From NCBI RefSeq assembly GCF_001814775.1, contig NZ_KV817781.1, positions 217,676-266,568 of the forward strand: 48,893 bases of DNA, in the 5' to 3' direction. A program made the position numbers and the translations under genes. The notes under the pieces are model-generated. The model saw only the letters and a list, made by a program, of their open reading frames with translations, had not been told where the DNA came from and searched no databases. Below are positions 7,922 through 15,831 of the stretch, piece after piece. How positions within the stretch are numbered: position 1 is the stretch's first letter; every line of letters begins with the position of its first letter. The DNA comes from Streptococcus sp. HMSC067H01 (GTDB lineage: Bacteria; Bacillota; Bacilli; Lactobacillales; Streptococcaceae).

Positions 7922-10114
7922 TTATAATTCTACTTTTGCAACCGCTGTTTTAGCTGCAAGAGTTCCTGTTTGTTCTAATGTTACTGATTTAATTGCGTCA
8001 CCATTTGTAAAGACAACTACAGTTGAAGTTTCACGACCTGCTGCACGGATAGCATCAAGGTCAGCTGTGACAAGAAGATCACCTGCCGCAACTTTTTGTC
8101 CTTCAGAAACATGAACTGTAAATGGTTTTCCTTCAAGGCTTACTGTGTCCAAACCAATGTGAACAAGTACTTCAAGGCCTGCTTCAGTCACAAGACCAAG
8201 AGCGTGTTTAGTTGGGAAGATACTTGATACAGTACCTGATACTGGAGATACAATGTTTCCATTTACAGGTTCAACTGCAAATCCATCACCCATCATTTTT
8301 TGAGCAAATACTGGATCTTTTACTTGTTCCAAAGCAACAACTTGACCGTCAGCTACTGAGTAAACTTCCTCAGTAAGACCTTTGAATTGAACAGTGTTTT
8401 GTTGAGCTTCTGTCATTTGACTTGGAAGAGTTTCAGGAATAATTTCACCTGAATCAAGGATATCTTGGATATCAGATTTCAATACGTCGGCTTTTGGACC
8501 ATAGATAGCTTGAACCCCTTGTCCTTTCATGACAAGACCCATAGCTCCTTCTGCTTTCCATTGCTCTGCATTTCCTACTTTATCTGCATCTTTAACAGTT
8601 ACACGAAGACGAGTCATACATGCGTCAACATCAACGATATTAGCACGGCCACCAAGAAGGTTAATAATATTAACTGCTTGAGATGAGGCAGCTACTTTTC
8701 CTTCACCTTCACCTTTAGCAGCGTCCTCGCTTGATCCTTCAGCAGTTTCGTAGTTTCCGTTACGTCCTGGAGTTGCATAGTTGAATTTTTGAATCATGAA
8801 GTTGGCGATAAAGTACATGATAACTGCAAATAGTGCTGTTACCCAGATAAAGTTAATGATATCCATACCAAGACCAGCATTGATAGCTAGTGGAGTACGA
8901 GTCAAGAATTCAATTGAACCGAATGAGTGCACACGAAGGTGAACAATATCAGCCATAGCAAAGGCAGCACCTTGAACAACAGCGTAGACAAGGTAAAGAG
9001 GTGTTGCAACGAACATGAACATATATTCGATTGGTTCAGTAACCCCTGTAAGGAATGTTGCAAGAGCTGTCGCAATCATCATACCTTTGTATTGGTGTTT
9101 CTTGTCTGCTTCAACATTACGGTAAATAGCAGCAGCCACACCCATCAAAATACCGAATGAACCAATCATTTGTCCAACTTTGAAACGAGCTGGATGAACT
9201 GTATCTAGCAATGTTTGGTATTGACTAGCATCAGTACCTTTAAGGTTTACAAGGTCTGTTACCCATGCAAGCCAAAGTGGATCTTGTCCAAATACTTGAG
9301 TACCTTTTGCTGCACCAGTTAAAATATCGTAAGTACCACCAAGAGCTGTATAGTTCATTGGGATAGTCAACATATGGTGAAGACCAAATGGCAAGAGCAA
9401 GCGTTCCAAAGTACCATACAAGAATGGTGCAAGAACTGGTGCTGTTTCTTGTGAATTAGCAATCCAGATACCGAAGTTGTTGATACCTGTTTGAACAACT
9501 GGCCAGAAAGCTGAAAGAAGAATTGCAGCGATTGCTGAGCGAAGAATAACTACAAATGGTACAAAACGTTTCCCGTTAAAGAATGAAAGGGCATCAGGAA
9601 GTTTACGGAAATTATAGTATTTGTTAAATGCAGTCGCTCCAACAAAACCTGAGATAATCCCTACAAATACCCCCATGTTAAGGGCTGGTGACTCAAGTAC
9701 ACTAATGAAGTAATCAGCAACCTTGATAGATCCACCAAAGATTGTTGAAACCATAGCGTTAGGATCTTTCAACATATCCCCTGATACACCGAAGATTGTA
9801 CCAGTGATACGGTTAATAAGGATAAATGCAAGACCTGCCGCAAAAGCACCACCAGCACGTTCCTTAGCCCAGCTTCCTCCAATAGCAAGGGCAAACAAAA
9901 TATGAAGGTTACCGATAACTCCCCAACCAATTTGCTCTAGTACGCCACCAGTAATAACTAGGGGAGCAAGGTTTGGGTCAATCATTGCAAGTGACTTACC
10001 GATTGAAATCATCAATCCAGCCGCTGGCATAACAGCAATAACCACCATTAGAGCCTTACCGAATTTTTGCCAAAATTCGAAAGACAAGACATTTTTGAAT
10101 GTATCTTTCATCAT
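7922..10114 (-). CDS. ptsG: PTS glucose-family transporter subunit IICBA
   Basis: Membrane permease that phosphorylates its sugar, most likely glucose, during import. The 730 residues contain EIIC (about 10-440, with GLHHMLTIPMNYTALGG and the FLTGVTEPIEYMF signature), EIIB (about 480-560, phosphorylated Cys499 in VDACMTRLRV) and EIIA (about 590-730, His637 and active-site His652 in LVHIGLDTV). All three phospho-relay residues are present, so it should take phosphate directly from HPr. The start is ATG ATG at 10114 or 10111 with AGGAG upstream. A dyad with cre-like half-sites lies between its promoter and start. The weakly expressed EEP hydrolase gene follows. Confidence 0.95.
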   Translation of the reverse strand: MMKDTFKNVLSFEFWQKFGKALMVVIAVMPAAGLMISIGKSLAMIDPNLAPLVITGGVLEQIGWGVIGNLHILFALAIGGSWAKERAGGAFAAGLAFILINRITGTIFGVSGDMLKDPNAMVSTIFGGSIKVADYFISVLESPALNMGVFVGIISGFVGATAFNKYYNFRKLPDALSFFNGKRFVPFVVILRSAIAAILLSAFWPVVQTGINNFGIWIANSQETAPVLAPFLYGTLERLLLPFGLHHMLTIPMNYTALGGTYDILTGAAKGTQVFGQDPLWLAWVTDLVNLKGTDASQYQTLLDTVHPARFKVGQMIGSFGILMGVAAAIYRNVEADKKHQYKGMMIATALATFLTGVTEPIEYMFMFVATPLYLVYAVVQGAAFAMADIVHLRVHSFGSIEFLTRTPLAINAGLGMDIINFIWVTALFAVIMYFIANFMIQKFNYATPGRNGNYETAEGSSEDAAKGEGEGKVAASSQAVNIINLLGGRANIVDVDACMTRLRVTVKDADKVGNAEQWKAEGAMGLVMKGQGVQAIYGPKADVLKSDIQDILDSGEIIPETLPSQMTEAQQNTVQFKGLTEEVYSVADGQVVALEQVKDPVFAQKMMGDGFAVEPVNGNIVSPVSGTVSSIFPTKHALGLVTEAGLEVLVHIGLDTVSLEGKPFTVHVSEGQKVAAGDLLVTADLDAIRAAGRETSTVVVFTNGDAIKSVTLEQTGTLAAKTAVAKVEL

Positions 10115-10139
10115 CCAAATCTCCTTATTTTTTATTTAC

Positions 10140-10164
10140 GCAAACGTTTTACGAAAACGTTTGC
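10140..10164 (-). promoter_or_regulatory. Palindromic operator (cre / LacI-family type) in the ptsG leader
   Basis: Two perfect 11-base arms, GCAAACGTTTT (10140-10150) and AAAACGTTTGC (10154-10164), flank ACG. The half-sites resemble CcpA cre and MalR-type operators (AANCGNTT core). It lies at about +10 to +35 from the predicted start, a road-block position. Confidence 0.75.
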
Positions 10165-10180
10165 ACTTGTTTATGATTCT

Positions 10181-10208
10181 ATTATACCACTTTTTATTTT
10201 TTTGTAAA
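10181..10208 (-). promoter_or_regulatory. ptsG promoter
   Basis: On the minus strand TTTACA (10208-10203), 16 bases, TATAAT (10186-10181). The predicted start is near 10174, giving a leader of about 60 bases that contains the dyad. Confidence 0.75.
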
Positions 10209-10279
10209 GGATTTATATAAAAAATTTGACTTTTTCTTTCGTTTCACTTTCTGGGCATGCTATCTCTTACTGACCATTT

Positions 10280-10308
10280 TTGAGTTTACTGCCATTTTTT
10301 GTTATAAT
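10280..10308 (+). promoter_or_regulatory. mnmL promoter (leaderless)
   Basis: TTGAGT (10280-10285), a 17-base spacer and TATAAT (10303-10308). A start seven bases after the -10 would fall at 10315, next to the ATG at 10316. Confidence 0.75.
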
Positions 10309-10315
10309 ATTAGCT

Positions 10316-11263
10316 ATGAAATCCTATAATACCTTGAATGATTATTATCGAAATTTATTCGGAGAAAAAACCTTTAAAGTCCCTATTGATGCTGGATTTG
10401 ACTGTCCAAACCGAGATGGGACTGTGGCACATGGAGGCTGTACTTTTTGCACAGTTTCTGGTTCTGGAGATGCAATCGTTGCACCTGATGCTCCTATTCG
10501 CGAGCAATTCTATAAAGAAATTGACTTTATGCACCGCAAATGGCCAGATGTAAAAAAATATCTAGTCTATTTCCAAAACTTTACTAATACTCATGAAAAG
10601 CTCGAAGTCATTCGCGAACGCTATGAACAAGCTATTAATGAACCTGGTGTGGTTGGAATCAATATCGGAACACGACCAGATTGCCTGCCTAATGAGACTA
10701 TCGAATACTTGGCAGAATTGTCGGAACGCATGCATGTTACTGTAGAGTTAGGTTTACAAACAACCTATGAGGAAACTTCTGAATTGATTAACCGTGCCCA
10801 CTCCTATGAACTCTACGTGGAAACGGTTAAGCGCTTGAGAAAATATCCAAAGATTGAGATTGTAGCCCATTTAATTAATGGTTTGCCAGGTGAAACTCAT
10901 GACATGATGGTAGAAAATGTTCGTCGCTGTGTGACGGATAATGATATCCAAGGAATAAAACTTCACCTACTTCACCTCATGACCAATACCCGAATGCAGC
11001 GTGATTATCATGAAGGGCGTTTGCAGCTGATGAGTCAAGACGACTATGTGAAAGTTATCTGTGACCAACTAGAAATTATTCCCAAACATATGGTCATCCA
11101 TCGGATTACGGGTGATGCGCCTAGAGATATGCTAATTGGTCCTATGTGGAGTCTCAATAAATGGGAAGTTCTAAATAGCATAGAAGCTGAAATGAAACGC
11201 CGAGGAAGTGTTCAAGGATGCAAGGCTGTAAAACAGGAGTTTAATAATGAAAAGACCACTTGA
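10316..11263 (+). CDS. mnmL: Radical SAM protein, YtqA / MnmL (TIGR01212 family)
   Basis: Radical SAM enzyme of the YtqA family, implicated in Gram-positive bacteria in making nm5 groups at tRNA wobble uridine; the product is methylated by MnmM, encoded next. The family's cluster motif is visible with Cys30, Cys42 and Cys45 (CPNRDG...GGCTFC), and the IGTRPDCLP and VELGLQTTYEETSELINRAHS segments follow. I choose the ATG at 10316 (315 aa); the in-frame TTG at 10280 is part of the -35 box. There is no Shine-Dalgarno sequence and the -10 box ends seven bases upstream. The gene overlaps mnmM by 17 bases. The functional name rests on family knowledge, not on this sequence. Confidence 0.88.
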   Translation: MKSYNTLNDYYRNLFGEKTFKVPIDAGFDCPNRDGTVAHGGCTFCTVSGSGDAIVAPDAPIREQFYKEIDFMHRKWPDVKKYLVYFQNFTNTHEKLEVIRERYEQAINEPGVVGINIGTRPDCLPNETIEYLAELSERMHVTVELGLQTTYEETSELINRAHSYELYVETVKRLRKYPKIEIVAHLINGLPGETHDMMVENVRRCVTDNDIQGIKLHLLHLMTNTRMQRDYHEGRLQLMSQDDYVKVICDQLEIIPKHMVIHRITGDAPRDMLIGPMWSLNKWEVLNSIEAEMKRRGSVQGCKAVKQEFNNEKTT

Positions 11264-11804
11264 AATGGCGCATGATTTTCTTGCCCAAGTCATCACCAAA
11301 GAAGATATCGTCGTAGATGCGACCATGGGAAATGGCCATGATACCCTTTTTCTAGCTAAGTTAGCCAAACAAGTCTATTCTTTTGACATACAGAAACAAG
11401 CTCTAGAAAAGACTAGTCAACGCCTGCAAGAAGCTGCCTTGACCAATGTTGAATTACTTCTACAAGGTCATGAAACCGTAGATCAGTTTGTAACTGAGGT
11501 GAAAGCAGCCATCTTTAATCTAGGTTATCTTCCTTCTGCCGATAAGTCTATCATTACTAAACCTCACACAACTATTGAGGCACTTGAAAAACTCTGTCAG
11601 ATGCTCGTTAAAGGTGGACGAATAGCCATCATGATTTATTACGGACATGATGGTGGTGATATAGAACGCGATGCCGTTCTAAATTATGTCAGCCAGTTAC
11701 CGCAACAAGAATACACTGCTACTATCTATCGCACCCTCAACCAAATTAACAATCCACCATTTTTGGTCATGATTGAAAAATTAGAAAGGTATCGACATGG
11801 ATAA
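11247..11804 (+). CDS. mnmM: SAM-dependent methyltransferase, YtqB / MnmM
   Basis: A 185-residue class I methyltransferase of the rRNA_methylase/YtqB family, reported in other Firmicutes to methylate nm5(s2)U to mnm5(s2)U in tRNA. The SAM motif is VVDATMGNGHDTLFLA (about 22-37), followed by FNLGYLPSADK near 92, the family's catalytic-region NLGYLP signature, and IMIYYGHDGG near 129. The ATG follows a good AGGAG inside the end of mnmL, so both are translated from one mRNA. Confidence 0.9.
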   Translation: MKRPLEMAHDFLAQVITKEDIVVDATMGNGHDTLFLAKLAKQVYSFDIQKQALEKTSQRLQEAALTNVELLLQGHETVDQFVTEVKAAIFNLGYLPSADKSIITKPHTTIEALEKLCQMLVKGGRIAIMIYYGHDGGDIERDAVLNYVSQLPQQEYTATIYRTLNQINNPPFLVMIEKLERYRHG

Positions 11805-12051
11805 ACAGTACCTAAAAGATAAAATAGAAGCCATGCGTCACAACTTTGTTGAATCTACCCAACACGAACGAGCAGTCGGGATTCTAGACGAAGCTCGCAT
11901 GAGCAAGAAAATGTTGAAAATCAAGAAAAAATTGATTACTCTTGAAATGGAGCGTTGTCAGAAAAAAATCGAGCATAAGGACTGCTCAAAGATTGATCAA
12001 AAAATCCAAGAACAAAAGGAACTTTTTGAAGTCTGTCGTAACCAAAAATAG
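11797..12051 (+). CDS. Uncharacterised 84-aa basic helical protein
   Basis: I do not recognise a domain. The protein is highly charged (Lys/Glu rich), predicted almost wholly helical with coiled-coil character from about residue 30 to 80, and carries three cysteines (two in the ERCQKKIEHKDCSK segment, one near the C terminus in VCRNQ). It has no membrane segment or signal. The ATG overlaps the mnmM stop by eight bases with AGAAAGG upstream, so it is co-translated with the tRNA-modification pair. The next gene starts 12 bases after its stop. A role as an accessory to MnmL/MnmM or RNA binding is only a guess from position. Confidence 0.8.
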   Translation: MDKQYLKDKIEAMRHNFVESTQHERAVGILDEARMSKKMLKIKKKLITLEMERCQKKIEHKDCSKIDQKIQEQKELFEVCRNQK

Positions 12052-12062
12052 GGAGGTGGAAA

Positions 12063-14117
12063 ATGAATTTACTTTTTTATCTCTTGGTATTTTTACTAGT
12101 TCTCATCGTTTCTAGTACGACCAATAAGCTGCTTCCCTTTTTACCCATGCCCCTGATTCAAATTTTGTTAGGGATTGGAATTGGGCTTTGCTTACCCAAC
12201 AATCAATATCATTTAGATACTGAGTTATTCCTAGCTTTAGTCATTGGCCCGCTACTATTCCGAGAGGCTCAAGAAGCAGACATTACTTCTATCCTAAAAC
12301 ACTGGCGGATCGTCCTCTACTTGATTTTTCCAGTTATCTTTATCTCAGCTCTGAGCATGGGGGGAGTCGCTCATGTCCTTTGGGCTAGCTTACCATTAGC
12401 TGCCTGCGTAGCAGTTGGTGCTGCCTTAGGCCCTACTGACCTAGTAGCCTTCGCATCCCTTTCTCAACGCTTTTCCTTCCCAAAGCGGGTCTCTAATATT
12501 CTAAAAGGGGAAGGTCTTCTGAATGATGCTTCTGGACTAGTAGCCTTTCGAATGGCTCTCATCGCCTGGACAACAGGAACATTCTCCCTTACCCAAGCCG
12601 GAACTTCATTAGCCATTTCCATCGTTGGAGGATTTGCAGTCGGCCTTATAACAGCCCTAATCAATCGCTTCCTCCATACCTTTTTACTTAGTGTCCGCGC
12701 AACAGATATCGCAAGTGAGCTCTTGCTGGAACTCAGTTTGCCCCTCTTGACATTTTTCATAGCTGAAGAGATTCATGTCTCAGGTATTATCGCCGTTGTT
12801 GTTGCTGGTATTTTAAAAGCGAGTCGTTTTAAAAAGATAAATCTTCTCGAAGCCCAGGTGGATACTGTGACTGAAACCGTCTGGCACACTGTAACCTTTA
12901 TGCTCAATGGTTCTGTCTTCGTTCTCTTGGGAATGGAACTGGAGATAATTGCGGAGCCAATTCTGAAGAGTGATTTTTATAACAATGTGCTTCTTCTCGT
13001 CACAGTCTTTCTTTTAACCTTCCTACTCTTTGCCATCCGCTTTATGATGATTTACGGATTTTACGCGTTTCGAATAAAGAAACTTCAAAAAAGCCTCCAC
13101 AAGTATGTCAAAGATATGCTCCTTCTGACTTTTTCAGGAGTGAAGGGAACTGTATCCATTGCCACTATCCTTTTGATACCGTCTAATCTGGAACAAGAAT
13201 ACCCTCTTCTTCTCTTCCTCGTAGCTGGTGTAACTCTTGTAAGTTTCCTTACGGGTTTGCTAGTCTTACCTCATCTCTCTGAGGAGCAAGAACCATCTAA
13301 GGATCAACTCATGCACATTGCCATCCTAAACGATGTCGCCATGGAGTTAGAGAAGGACTTGGACAAGACCAAAAATAAGGTGCCACTCTATGCCGCTATT
13401 GACAACTACCATGGTCGGATTGAAAATCTTATTCTGAGTCAAGAAAACAAAGAAATTCAGGAGGACTGGGAAGCTCTTAAATTGCTGATTCTTAGTATTG
13501 AGAGTGATAGTTTAGAGCAGGCTTACGAAGAAGGTAAGATTGGAGAAAGAGGCTACCGTGTCTACCAACGCTACTTGAAAAATATGGAGCAAGGCATCAA
13601 CCGTAACTTTGCTTCCCGCCTAACTTACTACTTCCTCGTTTCCTTACGGACATTGCGTTTTCTACTACATGAGATCGTTACCTTTGGGAAAACCTTCCGT
13701 TCATGGAAAGACAAGGAAAAACAAAGACTTCAGGCTATTGACTATGACCAGATTGCAGAGCTCTACCTAGCAAATACCGAAATTATCATCGAAAGTTTGG
13801 AAAACCTCAAAGGGATTTATAAGAGCTCTCTGATTAGCTTTATGCAGGAATCTCGTCTCCGTGAAACTGGAAATATCACTAGTGGAGCCTTTGTTGAACG
13901 GGTTATCAATCGTATCAAGCCCAACAACATCGATGAAATGCTTAGAGGATACTACCTTGAGCGTAAATCTATCTTTGAATACGAAGCTCAAAAACTCATC
14001 TCAGCTCAATATGCAAAAAAACTTCGGCAAAATGTTAATAATTTAGAAACTTATTCCTTGAAAGAAGCGGCCAATACCCTACCTTACGATATGATGGAGC
14101 TGGTACGTAGAAAATAA
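12063..14117 (+). CDS. Na+/H+ antiporter, CPA1 family
   Basis: Membrane cation:proton antiporter. Residues 1-410 form about 12 helices with CPA1 features: GAALGPTDLVAF (the unwound TM4 with acidic residue), GEGLLNDASGLVAF (the ND ion-binding pair near residues 149-150) and SGVKGTVSIATILLIP near 357. The remaining ~270 residues are a charged helical cytoplasmic domain, as in NhaP/NhaK-type bacterial exchangers (usual length 650-690). GGGAGG lies just before the ATG. It belongs to the plus-strand run starting at mnmL; sodium, potassium or lithium selectivity cannot be told. Confidence 0.9.
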   Translation: MNLLFYLLVFLLVLIVSSTTNKLLPFLPMPLIQILLGIGIGLCLPNNQYHLDTELFLALVIGPLLFREAQEADITSILKHWRIVLYLIFPVIFISALSMGGVAHVLWASLPLAACVAVGAALGPTDLVAFASLSQRFSFPKRVSNILKGEGLLNDASGLVAFRMALIAWTTGTFSLTQAGTSLAISIVGGFAVGLITALINRFLHTFLLSVRATDIASELLLELSLPLLTFFIAEEIHVSGIIAVVVAGILKASRFKKINLLEAQVDTVTETVWHTVTFMLNGSVFVLLGMELEIIAEPILKSDFYNNVLLLVTVFLLTFLLFAIRFMMIYGFYAFRIKKLQKSLHKYVKDMLLLTFSGVKGTVSIATILLIPSNLEQEYPLLLFLVAGVTLVSFLTGLLVLPHLSEEQEPSKDQLMHIAILNDVAMELEKDLDKTKNKVPLYAAIDNYHGRIENLILSQENKEIQEDWEALKLLILSIESDSLEQAYEEGKIGERGYRVYQRYLKNMEQGINRNFASRLTYYFLVSLRTLRFLLHEIVTFGKTFRSWKDKEKQRLQAIDYDQIAELYLANTEIIIESLENLKGIYKSSLISFMQESRLRETGNITSGAFVERVINRIKPNNIDEMLRGYYLERKSIFEYEAQKLISAQYAKKLRQNVNNLETYSLKEAANTLPYDMMELVRRK

Positions 14118-14157
14118 GGTATAGTTAAACCAAAACTTGACTATGGAGGATTGTGAA

Positions 14158-15018
14158 ATGAAAAAGTTGTGGAAACAGCTAACTGATAGCCCTTTATTAA
14201 AAGCTTTTTTGCACTACTATCAAGCCTCCGATAGTGAGTTAACCAGCGTTGCTGTTGCCTACTATTGGCTGATTTCTATCTTCCCCTTACTCATGATAGT
14301 GGTCAATATCTTGCCCTACTTTCAAATTCCTATCTCCAACTTTCTACTGACTATCAAGGATTTTCTCCCTGATACTATCTATGAAGTAGTCGCGAAGATT
14401 GCCAGAGAAGTTCTGACTCAGCCATCAACTGGTTTACTGAGTTTTGCTATCTTATCAGCCCTCTGGACCTTTTCAAAATCCATGGATTTTCTTCAAAAAG
14501 CCTTTAATAAGGCTTATGGCGTAGCAAAAAACAGAGGAATCATCTCTCATCAATTGATGAGCCTCTTGGTTAGCTTTGGCCTTCAAATTCTCTTTGCACT
14601 TGCCTTATTCCTAAGTATGTTTGGCCATATGTTATTGGACTTTCTTAAAAGCCACTGGCAAGTTGAAGGCTCAATATTGAGTTATCTTCAGGACTTTACG
14701 GGTCCACTCATCTATGCTCTCCTTTTTGCAATCTTGATCATGCTCTATTACTTCCTTCCCAATGTTAAAGTAACTCGTATTCGTTACATTCTACCAGGAA
14801 GTGCTTTTGTAGTCTTAACTATCGTCAGTTTATTAAATATCTTTTCAGTCTATTTCAATAATTATGTCAACTACTTAGTAGACGTCCGTTTTTTCAGTTC
14901 TATTATCGTAGTCGTCATGATGTTCTGGTTCATTCTGATTGCCAAGATATTGATTATCGGTGCAGTGATTAATGCTAGTGTGCAAAGTCTCAAAGACCCA
15001 AATTTTGGAATAGAATAA
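14158..15018 (+). CDS. YihY/BrkB family inner membrane protein
   Basis: A 286-residue protein with six predicted membrane helices and the family's SVAVAYYWLISIFPLLM segment (about 31-47), the ALWTFSKSMDFLQKAFNKAYG loop near 105 and a polar helix LPNVKVTRIRYILPGSAF near 200. The family was once thought to include RNase BN, which has been disproved; its function is unknown, with transport suggested. I choose the ATG at 14158, seven bases after GGAGGA. It is probably co-transcribed with the antiporter 40 bases upstream. Confidence 0.88.
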   Translation: MKKLWKQLTDSPLLKAFLHYYQASDSELTSVAVAYYWLISIFPLLMIVVNILPYFQIPISNFLLTIKDFLPDTIYEVVAKIAREVLTQPSTGLLSFAILSALWTFSKSMDFLQKAFNKAYGVAKNRGIISHQLMSLLVSFGLQILFALALFLSMFGHMLLDFLKSHWQVEGSILSYLQDFTGPLIYALLFAILIMLYYFLPNVKVTRIRYILPGSAFVVLTIVSLLNIFSVYFNNYVNYLVDVRFFSSIIVVVMMFWFILIAKILIIGAVINASVQSLKDPNFGIE

Positions 15019-15330
15019 AGATTACGAGAAGGGACAAGTGATTCCGGACTCACTGTTTATTAGCAATCAAACTATGAAGCCGTAGATGATTGGATTTTTT
15101 GGTGAAAAATTTCATTTTTACTATCCATAACCATCAAGAATCAAATGACTTGTTGAAGCCTCGTGGGTCTGGACTAAGAAATCGAGACTTTGTCCATTGA
15201 TTACTGTCCCACCTCCTTTCTTAGATCTTCAGAAATTCACCACAAATAACGGAATCAAATCTGTCTATAGATGACTATTATTTTATAAAACATAGTTAAA
15301 CCAGGGAATTTACCTTCCATTTATCGATAC
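15019..15330. other. Non-coding stretch with degenerate repeat-like sequence
   Basis: No credible gene. The segment around 15178-15215 (gaaatcgaga ... gattactgtcccacctcc) resembles a diverged copy of the hairpin repeat at 17789-17838. I see no clear terminator for the upstream operon. Confidence 0.4.
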
Positions 15331-15334
15331 TTTA

Positions 15335-15343
15335 TGATACAAT
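15335..15343 (+). promoter_or_regulatory. Extended -10 promoter of the DUF3397 gene (leaderless)
   Basis: TGATACAAT is an extended -10 whose hexamer ends at 15343. A start seven bases on falls on the A of the ATG at 15350. Confidence 0.65.
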
Positions 15344-15349
15344 AATGAC

Positions 15350-15703
15350 ATGATTTTAATAAAATTAGCTTCGATTTTGCTTTTGGTATTAACCTTAGCT
15401 TTGGCGGTTATCATCAGCAAACTTTTTAAACTAAAGAAGAAGGGCATCAACTTTGCTGATTTAGCTTTCCCTTGTTTAATATTTGAATATTATTTGATTA
15501 CGGCCAAGGTATTTACTCATAACTACCTCCCCGTATTGGGAACGGCATTATCACTACTTGCCATCATTTTAGTATTTTTCTTTCTTACAAAGAAACGTAG
15601 TTTTTACTATCCAAAGTTTATCAAATTCTTTTGGAGAGCAGGATTTCTACTAACCTTGCTTCTCTATATCATTATGATTGTTCAAATCTTTTTGATGAAA
15701 TAA
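15350..15703 (+). CDS. DUF3397 family membrane protein
   Basis: A 117-residue protein with four predicted membrane helices (about 3-24, 36-52, 60-79, 91-114) and the conserved AFPCLIFEYYLITAKVFTHNYLP and KRSFYYPKFIKFFWRAGF segments typical of DUF3397 in streptococci. Function unknown. No Shine-Dalgarno sequence lies before the ATG; the extended -10 ends seven bases upstream, so the mRNA is probably leaderless. It is followed by its own terminator. Confidence 0.85.
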   Translation: MILIKLASILLLVLTLALAVIISKLFKLKKKGINFADLAFPCLIFEYYLITAKVFTHNYLPVLGTALSLLAIILVFFFLTKKRSFYYPKFIKFFWRAGFLLTLLLYIIMIVQIFLMK

Positions 15704-15730
15704 ACTTTAATAGAAGAAACAAAATTAGCC

Positions 15731-15781
15731 AGCACCTCTTGAGTTTGGCAAGGAACCATGAACCTTTGAGGTGCTTTTTTA
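15731..15781 (+). terminator. Terminator of the DUF3397 gene
   Basis: AGCACCTC (15731-15738) pairs with GAGGTGCT (15768-15775), enclosing a smaller AAGG/CCTT stem, and six Ts follow. Confidence 0.8.
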
Positions 15782-15831
15782 ATGAAATTTTAAAAATAGG
15801 GATTATTATAAATAAATAGGAGAATAATCAA

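Noticed and set aside
10280..10315. Longer mnmL start giving 12 extra hydrophobic residues
   Set aside because: The codons coincide with the promoter -35 and -10 boxes, and the family normally starts at MKSYNTLND.
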